Source of the DNA: Bacteroidota bacterium
GTDB lineage: Bacteria > Bacteroidota > Bacteroidia > Chitinophagales > Saprospiraceae
Length of the DNA: 57,941 bases
Direction: 5' to 3'
Assembly: GCA_017857395.1 (NCBI GenBank)
Contig: JAFMDF010000020.1
Coordinates: 1-57,941, forward strand
A program made the translations under genes and the position numbers. The notes under the pieces were generated by a model that was given only the letters and a program-made list of their open reading frames with translations, made no database searches and had not been told where the DNA came from. Below are positions 33,562 through 40,116 of the stretch, piece by piece; position 1 is the stretch's first letter, and the number at the start of each line of letters is the position of its first letter.

Positions 33562-35009
33562 AAGATTTAACTATTCAAAAAAACAAATCTTTAGTAGCTT
33601 TTTTAGCACTATTCTTTTGCTTATTGATGAATGCCAATGGGCAAGCAGGACTTCGATTGGATACGATTGTACCAGTCAAGAAACCACACCTAAAAGCGGC
33701 TACCAACATTCTCGTTTTTAATACGCTTATCAATCGTTATGATGCCTATTTTAAAGGAGGAGGGCAAGATTTTGCCAATGTGACTTTTAAATCCATGTGG
33801 AAAAACATTACAGGTGGACTTGATTGGGATTGGAATTTGTTTAATACCAATTGGGCAGGGCATCCTTATCATGGTTCGCTGATGTATAATACTGCCAGAA
33901 CGGTTGGTTTAAATTACTGGCAATCTGTGCCTTACGCCATCGGTGGGGCAGCAGTTTGGGAATTTCTGGGAGAAACCCATGCCCCAAGTACCAGCGATTT
34001 AATCACCACATCTATTGGCGGTATTTATTTAGGAGAAGTGCTTTTTCGAGTTTCAGAATTAGTCTTGGATGATAGGGCTACGGGTTGGAATCGTTTTGGC
34101 AGAGAATCACTAGGGTTTATTCTAAATCCAGTTGGTGGGCTCAATCGGCTTGTTTATGGTACAGGGAATGACCATCATACTTTTCCCAATCACCTAAAAA
34201 CTCCTGCTCGTTTTCAATTAACTTTAGGCAGTAATTATGTAATAAATAATCCTAATTTTCCGAGTACTCGATTTAAGCCTTATATCGAGTTAGGTTTGCT
34301 CTACGGTGACCCATTTGAAAAACGTTCTAATTATCAACCTTTTGATATCTTCAACTTAGTGACTTGGCTGCGTTTTGAAGAAACTAAAAATAATTATCGA
34401 CTAAAAATCAACGATGATTTTTATTTGCCCTATTGGAATATTTATTCTTACGGTATTTTGGCGGGTAAAAATTTTCACCATACAGACCAACAAAATCAAA
34501 TTATTGGAATTTTTCAGCATTTCGATTATTTGAATAATAAAGCCTTTGAAGTAAGTGCCCTCGGCTTTTCTGGTGGCTGGCTAAAAAACGCTTTTTTAAA
34601 AAATAATTGGGAAGTACTGACCTCGATTCAATTAGGCGTAATTGCTTTAGGTGGTAGTAATTCTGAAACGGTAGAATGGGTTAGACCTCCAGATGAGCGA
34701 GATTTAAGAGACTATATTATGGGACCTGGGGTATTAGCCAAATACGACCTTTTTTTAGATCATCCTAAATGGGGTAATTTAGCTTTCCGCTATGGTCATT
34801 GGACTATTTTTGTCGCCTCTGGTCCAAAAGGAACGGAAGATGTCAACCTGTTTGATCTTCGATACAGTTTTCCAATCTTTAGAAAAGTGAATTTTGGCGT
34901 AGAGTATATCTATTACCTTCGAATGGCAGATTACACAAATGAAGAGACGCTTTATAAAGTAACGGATAAGATTTCTGAGTTTCGAGCTTTTGCAGCTTAT
35001 CGGTTTTAA
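33558..35009 (+). CDS. DUF3943 outer-membrane protein
   Basis: 483 residues with a signal peptide ending in NANG-QA. The DUF3943 region (about 60-200) includes GGLDWDWNLFNTNWAGHPYH, GSLMYNTARTVGLNYWQSVP, GEVLFRVSELVLDD and RESLGFILNPVGGLNRL. The C-terminal half has alternating aromatic strands and ends ...SEFRAFAAYRF, a typical C-terminal outer-membrane strand. The family is predicted to sit in the outer membrane; its activity is unknown. Translationally coupled to the DUF6544 gene. A long inverted repeat downstream (35061-35126) probably terminates the operon. Confidence 0.85.
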   Translation: MKDLTIQKNKSLVAFLALFFCLLMNANGQAGLRLDTIVPVKKPHLKAATNILVFNTLINRYDAYFKGGGQDFANVTFKSMWKNITGGLDWDWNLFNTNWAGHPYHGSLMYNTARTVGLNYWQSVPYAIGGAAVWEFLGETHAPSTSDLITTSIGGIYLGEVLFRVSELVLDDRATGWNRFGRESLGFILNPVGGLNRLVYGTGNDHHTFPNHLKTPARFQLTLGSNYVINNPNFPSTRFKPYIELGLLYGDPFEKRSNYQPFDIFNLVTWLRFEETKNNYRLKINDDFYLPYWNIYSYGILAGKNFHHTDQQNQIIGIFQHFDYLNNKAFEVSALGFSGGWLKNAFLKNNWEVLTSIQLGVIALGGSNSETVEWVRPPDERDLRDYIMGPGVLAKYDLFLDHPKWGNLAFRYGHWTIFVASGPKGTEDVNLFDLRYSFPIFRKVNFGVEYIYYLRMADYTNEETLYKVTDKISEFRAFAAYRF

Positions 35010-35060
35010 TAAAGGATTAGCTAAAAAATTGATATAATAAATATTTCTATTACATCTAAT

Positions 35061-35137
35061 ATCCGTGTTCCTTCATTAATCCGTGGTAGTAATTTTCATA
35101 CCACGGATTAATGAAGGGACACGGATAATTATCTTTT
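35061..35137. terminator. Long inverted repeat after the DUF3943 gene
   Basis: 28-bp arms at 35061-35088 and 35099-35126 match except for one G-U pair; the inner part reads TTAATCCGTGGTA / TACCACGGATTAA around a 10-base loop. A T-rich tail follows at 35131-35140. It can act as a terminator; its length also fits a hairpin repeat (MITE-like). The remaining 35010-35373 holds the next operator and no gene. Confidence 0.7.
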
Positions 35138-35275
35138 TTTAACCTAACGATTTAAAAAAAGGACAGGAGTAGCTTTACGATTTTATCTGTTTAGGCGAAA
35201 TTTATAATTGTTGACCGACCATATTTATGATTGATTCCCTCTATTTAGTATCCCTCAAATTATTTTTTAGGTAGG

Positions 35276-35341
35276 TGATAATTATCACCTACTTAGGTTG
35301 CTTAAAATCACTACGCTCACCTATTCTTCCCTATACCTTTG
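35276..35341 (+). promoter_or_regulatory. Paired Crp/Fnr-type operator of the serine-hydrolase-like gene
   Basis: TGATAATTATCA (35276-35287) is the core of a perfect 22-bp palindrome (35271-35292). The second site TGCTTAAAATCA (35299-35310) is imperfect, 11-base spacer. After 23 bases is a perfect TACCTTTG (35334-35341). The ATG follows at 35374. Confidence 0.83.
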
Positions 35342-35373
35342 AGTAAATATTTAAAATATCATAAAAAAATAAT

Positions 35374-36633
35374 ATGAATTCATCGAATCTTCCAATGCTA
35401 TTAATAGTAATGACTTTTTTTATTGGAAATAATTTATTGGCACAAACTACGGACTTTCAAAAAGCAACCACTAAAGCAAGAAAATATGTCCAGAAAAATG
35501 CCAATCATAGTCTAGTCATTGGGATTGTCCAAAATGGCAAAACTAGGGTCTTAACTTATGGAAAAATGAGTAAAGAAAATAAAGTGCGTCCAGATGGGAA
35601 TACGCTCTTTGAAATCGGCTCAGTTACCAGCGTTTTTACGACTTCTTTAATGAAATTAGAATCGCAAAAGCAATTATTCAAAATGGAAGACCGTATTCAA
35701 GACCATTTTAGAGATGGGGTAGAAGTGCCCAATTACCAACATTATTATTGTACTAAAGTCACTTATAATAATCCGATGACGGTGGATGAAATGGAGCGGG
35801 AAATTATTAGTTGTCGGCCTGACCCAATGAGAGGAGAGGCTTGTATTACTTTTTGCCATTTGGCTTCTCATAGTTCTGGTTTAAAAAACAATCCTAAAGG
35901 GTTGTATTCTTGGAATCCTATTCGGATTGCTAAACAGAAAAAAGACCCTTACCAAGGTTTCACAAAGGAAGAATTGTACGGCAATTTGAAAAAAATGGAA
36001 TTATCCAATGAACCTGGTCGCTTTTTCCGGTTCTCCAATTGGGGAATCGCCGTATTAGGAAATTTAGTAGCGGATATAGCAAACGAACCTTACGAAGGCT
36101 TATTGAAAAACCGAATTTTAAAGCCATTGCGATTGAGTGATACTAGAATTACTTTATCAGAAGAACAAAAAGGTAGATTGGCAAGCGGTCACGACCGAAA
36201 AGGCAAAGTCATTGACCCTTGGCATTTTAAATCTATGGCACCTGCTTTGGGCTTAAAATCGTCTGCCAATGATTTATTGAAATTTGTGCAAGCGAATATC
36301 TATACTTCCAACGCCGATTTGGAAGATGCCTTTGCCCATGTACAAGGCGCACAAGTTGACTTACACGAACGCAAATTGGACCGTTTTACCCAAATGGGCT
36401 ACGGTTGGTTTACCAGTACTTTAAATGAATCAACCAATTTACCCGTTCAATGGATTAGTGGAGGAACAGGCGGATTTAGGTCTTTTATTGGGTTTAGTAA
36501 AGATACCAAAACAGGGGTAGTCGTATTGTCGAATTCAGCGAATGATGTAGATGAGATTGGGTTTTTAGTTTTAGAAGGCTTGAATAATCACCCTGCTAAA
36601 GTAACAAAAGCAGTTGCTAAAAGAGGGCAGTAA
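35374..36633 (+). CDS. Serine beta-lactamase-like protein, catalytic residues altered
   Basis: 419 residues with a signal peptide (ends LLAQ). The fold is that of class C beta-lactamase/DD-peptidase-like serine hydrolases (VIGIVQNGKTRVLTYG, NTLFEIGSVT, GGFRSFIGFSKDTKTG). The first catalytic motif SxxK reads S-V-T-S, with serine for the general-base lysine; the second motif Y-x-N reads F-S-N, with phenylalanine for tyrosine. The third is SGGTGG. A roughly 40-residue insert with several cysteines (YCTKVTY, IISCRPDPMRGEACITFC) follows the first motif. A working acyl-enzyme mechanism is therefore doubtful; a binding role or another chemistry is possible. The promoter is one of the best in the operator set. 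Confidence 0.85.
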   Translation: MNSSNLPMLLIVMTFFIGNNLLAQTTDFQKATTKARKYVQKNANHSLVIGIVQNGKTRVLTYGKMSKENKVRPDGNTLFEIGSVTSVFTTSLMKLESQKQLFKMEDRIQDHFRDGVEVPNYQHYYCTKVTYNNPMTVDEMEREIISCRPDPMRGEACITFCHLASHSSGLKNNPKGLYSWNPIRIAKQKKDPYQGFTKEELYGNLKKMELSNEPGRFFRFSNWGIAVLGNLVADIANEPYEGLLKNRILKPLRLSDTRITLSEEQKGRLASGHDRKGKVIDPWHFKSMAPALGLKSSANDLLKFVQANIYTSNADLEDAFAHVQGAQVDLHERKLDRFTQMGYGWFTSTLNESTNLPVQWISGGTGGFRSFIGFSKDTKTGVVVLSNSANDVDEIGFLVLEGLNNHPAKVTKAVAKRGQ

Positions 36634-36734
36634 TACAACGCTGTGGGCTGCTGAATAATACCGATAATTTACCTAAAAAGTGCCATTTAAAAGATTTCAT
36701 AAGTTATAGCGTTTTAATAGAAGGGCTTATCAAT

Positions 36735-36770
36735 ATCCTTCCATACCGATAGCTATCGGTATGGAAGGAT
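36735..36770. repeat. Perfect 36-bp palindrome
   Basis: The half-site ATCCTTCCATACCGATAG (36735-36752) is followed directly by its exact complement to 36770. It can form an 18-bp hairpin between the serine-hydrolase-like gene and the nuclease-like gene. The core CCGATAGCTATCGG recurs, imperfectly, at 731-745. There is no T tract, so a REP-like repeat or protein-binding palindrome is as likely as a terminator. Confidence 0.75.
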
Positions 36771-36808
36771 TCGATAAAATACAAACTATTAAATATTAAA
36801 ACGCAAAA

Positions 36809-37669
36809 ATGAAAAAAATTAATAACAAAAAATGGCTACTAATTAGCAGTTTATTTTTAATAATTTCCACTTTTTCCTGCACAACGCTCCCCAATTATAT
36901 GCTGCCTAATGAGCCGATGTGGAAAAATAATGGCTTAGCAGAAAATCATCAAATCAATGGTCGCCTAAAAGTGGTTAGTTTCAATATCGAATTTTCCAGA
37001 GCCATCAAAAAAGCCATTGCTGAATTAAAAAATCAACCAGATTTAGCCAATGCTGACGTGATTCTTTTGCAGGAAATGCACGAAAAAGGTACACAAGAAA
37101 TTGCGGATGAATTAGGGTATAATTATGTTTATTATGCCTTCAATTATGATATTGGATATCAGCAAAATTTTGGCAATGCCATCCTTTCTAAATTTCCCTT
37201 GGAGAATGAAGAGAAAATTATTTTACCTCACGCAAAAAGGTCTAATAATCGCAAACGAATGGTGACTTTAGCGACGATTACCGTAAATGGAAAAAACATC
37301 CTGCTTTGTTCCGTTCATTTAGATACCATTTTATTATGGCGAGGCAAAAGGCTAGACCAATCTAAGTTTTTAACCAACCTAATTACCGATTATAAAGCTC
37401 GGAATAAGATTGATTACGCTATTATCGGTGGTGACTTCAATACCCTTTTAAAGAATTATCGAAAGAAAGTTATCAGTCATTATACCGCTATTGATTTTGA
37501 TTGGATGACCGAAAAAGTAGGCGCAACGGGTAGCGAAGTGAATGGTTGGCTAAAACCTACTAATGACCATATTTTTGCGGATGGATTTAATTTAATTGAT
37601 GCAGGTAAATATGAGCAAACCGAGGCTAGTGACCACTATCCAATATGGGTGGAGATGAGTTTTGAGTAA
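36809..37669 (+). CDS. Endonuclease/exonuclease/phosphatase family lipoprotein
   Basis: 286 residues with a lipoprotein signal (Cys in STFSCTT). The EEP fold motifs are in order: LKVVSFNIEFS (first Asn), ADVILLQEMHEKG (metal Glu), LCSVHLDT, IIGGDFNTL (Asp/Asn pair) and ASDHYPIWVEM (final Asp-His). All catalytic residues are present. Members cleave phosphodiesters in DNA, RNA, lipids or inositol phosphates; a lipid-anchored extracytoplasmic form suggests a phosphodiesterase or nuclease for scavenging. It lies 175 bases after the serine-hydrolase-like gene with a palindrome between, and has no operator of its own. Confidence 0.9.
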   Translation: MKKINNKKWLLISSLFLIISTFSCTTLPNYMLPNEPMWKNNGLAENHQINGRLKVVSFNIEFSRAIKKAIAELKNQPDLANADVILLQEMHEKGTQEIADELGYNYVYYAFNYDIGYQQNFGNAILSKFPLENEEKIILPHAKRSNNRKRMVTLATITVNGKNILLCSVHLDTILLWRGKRLDQSKFLTNLITDYKARNKIDYAIIGGDFNTLLKNYRKKVISHYTAIDFDWMTEKVGATGSEVNGWLKPTNDHIFADGFNLIDAGKYEQTEASDHYPIWVEMSFE

Positions 37670-37704
37670 GGCTTAGATATGCCATATTTCTATTGCCAAG
37701 TGTT

Positions 37705-38088
37705 CTAAACCATTCGCTCCATCCACTCTAGAAATGTTAATTTTAAGCCTTTATATTCTGCTTTAAAATTGTCGATAGCCTTTCTTTTATCGTCATGGGT
37801 AGAATTAACGATGGCATCTACTGAACCATTCAAGCTGGCTAGTCTAACCATATTACGTTCATGTTCGACAATATCGGACATGAGTGTTTTTAAATCGGTT
37901 TTATGAACCATAAAATTAGCCATTAACTCTTCGAGTATACTATTGTTTTGTTGCTTATGTTGTTCCTCTAAAAAACCTTCTAATTTTTTGGTAATAATTA
38001 TTATTTCATTAAAATAATATTGTAATTCATTAAGCCATAATTGATGCTCAAATTGGATGAACGCTACCTTTTCTATTGCCTTAGTCAT
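37705..38088 (-). CDS. Small all-helical protein of an unnamed family
   Basis: 127 residues, no signal peptide, predicted fully alpha-helical. I do not recognise a named family. It is distantly similar to the protein at 48700-49152: both have a Trp-Leu-x-x-Leu near the start (HQLWLNELQYYF against RRWLSTLEFWKQ), about 55 residues of amphipathic helix, then an I-x-x-H-E-x-x-x motif (DIVEHERNMVRLA against RIEGHEAELAVIM). It is second in an operon with the L,D-transpeptidase gene, 40 bases downstream, and so under the operator at 39151-39247. A four-helix bundle with the conserved His-Glu as possible metal ligands is a guess. Confidence 0.7.
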   Translation of the reverse strand: MTKAIEKVAFIQFEHQLWLNELQYYFNEIIIITKKLEGFLEEQHKQQNNSILEELMANFMVHKTDLKTLMSDIVEHERNMVRLASLNGSVDAIVNSTHDDKRKAIDNFKAEYKGLKLTFLEWMERMV

Positions 38089-38128
38089 GTCTTTTTAATT
38101 TAAAAGTCATTAAAAAATAAGTATTGGA

Positions 38129-39136
38129 TTATCGTTTTTCAATATCAAAAAAATTACCTATTACACTTGCCAAACCTTGCCTATGCTCATAAATATCCTC
38201 TAATTGAATGCGTTCACCATCCTCCTTCTCTATCTCTAAGTCATAGCGAAAAACAACGGTTGTACCCACAGGCGCATAATAGTACAAACGCCAAGTATCG
38301 GCCTCTTTCAGGGCTATACAGCCATTAGAATAAGCCTTTCCTAAAGTTTCAGGATTAGTAGTTGGATGAATCAATTGCCCATAGCGATGACCATTTATGG
38401 CTGGTTCGAGGTAAGGAATCAAAGGCATTTTGGTGTATTTGCCATCATCTCTTTTGGTCAATTTATATCGTTTGCCGTCTACCGGATTGATAAAAGCAGG
38501 AAAGCGTTCGATGCGTACAATTTTACCAGTACCCGAAATGGTCTGCAAATCCACGTCTTTTTTTGCCATATCCAAATATTTTATCTCCTTTCTACCTACT
38601 CGAACGGGAAAAGTATAAAGGGTTTTGCCAGCCTCCATAATGCGCAATTTGAACTCTGGAATATTTAAATCAATGGTTACCATTGTCCGTTTACCAATCA
38701 GGATAGCTGCTTTTTCAATACTAGGAATTTGTAAGATTGAACCCTTTTCTAGGATGATTAAGTCCCTTTGGTCATACACAAATTGCCCTTTTTCCATACG
38801 TCGGTAATAGTCTGTATTTTCCAAAGTATCAATTATCCAATCATTGGCTCGAACCAATAAATGTTCGTCTAGTTGATAGGGTAGGAGCGTATCATAAACA
38901 CAAACCAAGCTGTCCATAAAATTAAAGTAAGTTCGCAATGGCACATTATAAGGTACTTGAATTTGATAAAGAGTAGTATCCTTAATTATCGGTTTGTCAA
39001 CGACCTTAATTGGCAAAGCAGACACTTTTTCCTTATCAAATACTTCTCGATATGGTTGATAAAATAATAGGATGCCCAGCATGATGGAATACAATAAGGG
39101 TAACCCTAATTTATGGTAATTTTTATGTCTAAGCAT
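38129..39136 (-). CDS. L,D-transpeptidase (YkuD family)
   Basis: 335 residues, one N-terminal membrane segment (about 12-28). The YkuD domain (about 150-315) starts VTIDLNIPEFKLRIMEAGKT and carries the catalytic region INGHRYGQLIHPTT...AYSNGCIAL with the active cysteine near residue 271. Between the anchor and the domain, the segment around residue 130 (ILEKGSILQIPSI) resembles the end of a LysM motif. These enzymes make 3-3 cross-links in peptidoglycan or attach proteins to it and are often induced in stationary or dormant cells. The predicted transcript start is only about 10 bases before the ATG. Confidence 0.93.
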   Translation of the reverse strand: MLRHKNYHKLGLPLLYSIMLGILLFYQPYREVFDKEKVSALPIKVVDKPIIKDTTLYQIQVPYNVPLRTYFNFMDSLVCVYDTLLPYQLDEHLLVRANDWIIDTLENTDYYRRMEKGQFVYDQRDLIILEKGSILQIPSIEKAAILIGKRTMVTIDLNIPEFKLRIMEAGKTLYTFPVRVGRKEIKYLDMAKKDVDLQTISGTGKIVRIERFPAFINPVDGKRYKLTKRDDGKYTKMPLIPYLEPAINGHRYGQLIHPTTNPETLGKAYSNGCIALKEADTWRLYYYAPVGTTVVFRYDLEIEKEDGERIQLEDIYEHRQGLASVIGNFFDIEKR

Positions 39137-39150
39137 GGCTTGTTTTTCTA

Positions 39151-39247
39151 CAAAATTATTTCATCCTTCCCTGTCAATTGGTGATAAAAATCATCCACCT
39201 ACCATAATAAATATCATTTGGAATAGCCTATATTTTTTAGAATATTG
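39151..39247. promoter_or_regulatory. Divergent promoter: L,D-transpeptidase and membrane/CBS genes
   Basis: Operators TGATAAAAATCA (39182-39193) and TAATAAATATCA (39205-39216, first half imperfect), 11-base spacer. To the left, 23 bases then a perfect TAATTTTG on the minus strand (39151-39158). To the right, 23 bases then GAATATTG (39240-39247; 4 of 6) for the genes from 39304. Confidence 0.8.
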
Positions 39248-39268
39248 TCTCGAAAGGAATTTTTTTAT

Positions 39269-39292
39269 GGGCGGAGAAATCCGCCCTTTTTT
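39269..39292 (+). terminator. Intrinsic terminator inside the leader of the 39304 operon
   Basis: GGGCGGA-gaaa-TCCGCCC (39269-39286) followed by six T's (39287-39292) is a textbook Rho-independent terminator with a stable GAAA loop. It lies about 20 bases after the predicted start of the rightward transcript and 11 bases before the ATG at 39304. No gene upstream on this strand needs termination, so it is an attenuator candidate or the end of a roughly 40-base RNA. Confidence 0.8.
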
Positions 39293-39303
39293 AAACATTG
39301 ATA

Positions 39304-39729
39304 ATGAACTGGATAAAATTTGCCTTTTTTATAGCAGCCATTTTAATTTTAACCGAGGCCTTTACCGAAACGGCAGGCATCTTACTGGTTGGCAACGGGG
39401 CAGATTGGATTGCTATCAAAAACGTAGCCTTATTATTAATGGATTTATTTCTAGGATTGGGCATTCTTTTTAGCATTTTTTTAAGCAATAGCGAATTTCC
39501 AAAAGGTATGAGTTTGGGCATAATTTTATTAGCGATTGTTCTTCATGCTAGCAGAGCTGTTGAATATATTTTTATCCCAGAAATCGCCTATTGCTACTAT
39601 CCGGAAATGTTTTGGATGAATAATTTAAAACTAGCTGCCTTACTAGTGGCACTAGGACTTACTTTTTTATCCCAAACAGTAAAAATTGATTTAAACAACC
39701 TTAAAAATATACCGAGTAATGGATTTTAA
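39304..39729 (+). CDS. Small four-helix membrane protein
   Basis: 141 residues from the ATG at 39304 (the frame can be read from a TTG at 39298). Four hydrophobic segments at about 4-24, 39-60, 67-87 and 105-125; short loops, few charged residues. No family recognised. The gene overlaps the following CBS gene by 11 bases, so the two are coupled. The hairpin at 39269-39292 directly upstream may control how much is made. Confidence 0.75.
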   Translation: MNWIKFAFFIAAILILTEAFTETAGILLVGNGADWIAIKNVALLLMDLFLGLGILFSIFLSNSEFPKGMSLGIILLAIVLHASRAVEYIFIPEIAYCYYPEMFWMNNLKLAALLVALGLTFLSQTVKIDLNNLKNIPSNGF

Positions 39730-40105
39730 AGTAAAAGATTTAATGATGTCACCTTTAGTGACGACCACCAAAAATAGTACGATTGATTATGCCAGAGAAT
39801 TAATGGAACGTAAAAGTATCCAAGCGATTCCTATTGTCGAATCTAAAGATAATTTGGAAGTCATAGGCATTATTACCTCTTCCGATTTGCGAGGCATTAG
39901 CGACGGAAGTGCTTTGGTTGAAGACTATATGACCACCGATACTTATTGGGTCAGAGCAGAAGTTGATGCAGAAATTGCTGCTCGAATTATGCTAGAAGAA
40001 AACGTGCACCATTTATTGGTTAAGACCGATGACCAAGTAGTTGGGATGCTGAGTTCTTTGGATTTTGTTCGGTTGGTTTCGGAGAAGGATTTTTTGATGG
40101 TTTGA
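39719..40105 (+). CDS. Stand-alone CBS-pair protein
   Basis: 128 residues, one CBS pair with minimal ends: LMMSPLVTTTKNSTIDYARE ... IQAIPIVESKDNLEVIGIIT, then YMTTDTYWVRAEVDAEIAAR ... VHHLLVKTDDQVVGMLSSLD. It is close in style to the CBS protein at 15131-15553 and likely binds adenine nucleotides. Its ATG lies inside the end of the membrane-protein gene, suggesting the two products work together, for example nucleotide-responsive control of the membrane protein. It converges on the P-type ATPase gene with only 11 bases between the stop codons. Confidence 0.92.
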   Translation: MDFKVKDLMMSPLVTTTKNSTIDYARELMERKSIQAIPIVESKDNLEVIGIITSSDLRGISDGSALVEDYMTTDTYWVRAEVDAEIAARIMLEENVHHLLVKTDDQVVGMLSSLDFVRLVSEKDFLMV

Positions 40106-40116
40106 GGGTGAGGGGG

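Noticed and set aside
35374-36633. Antibiotic-resistance beta-lactamase
   Set aside because: The lysine of SxxK and the tyrosine of YxN are replaced, so a classical beta-lactamase activity is not supported.
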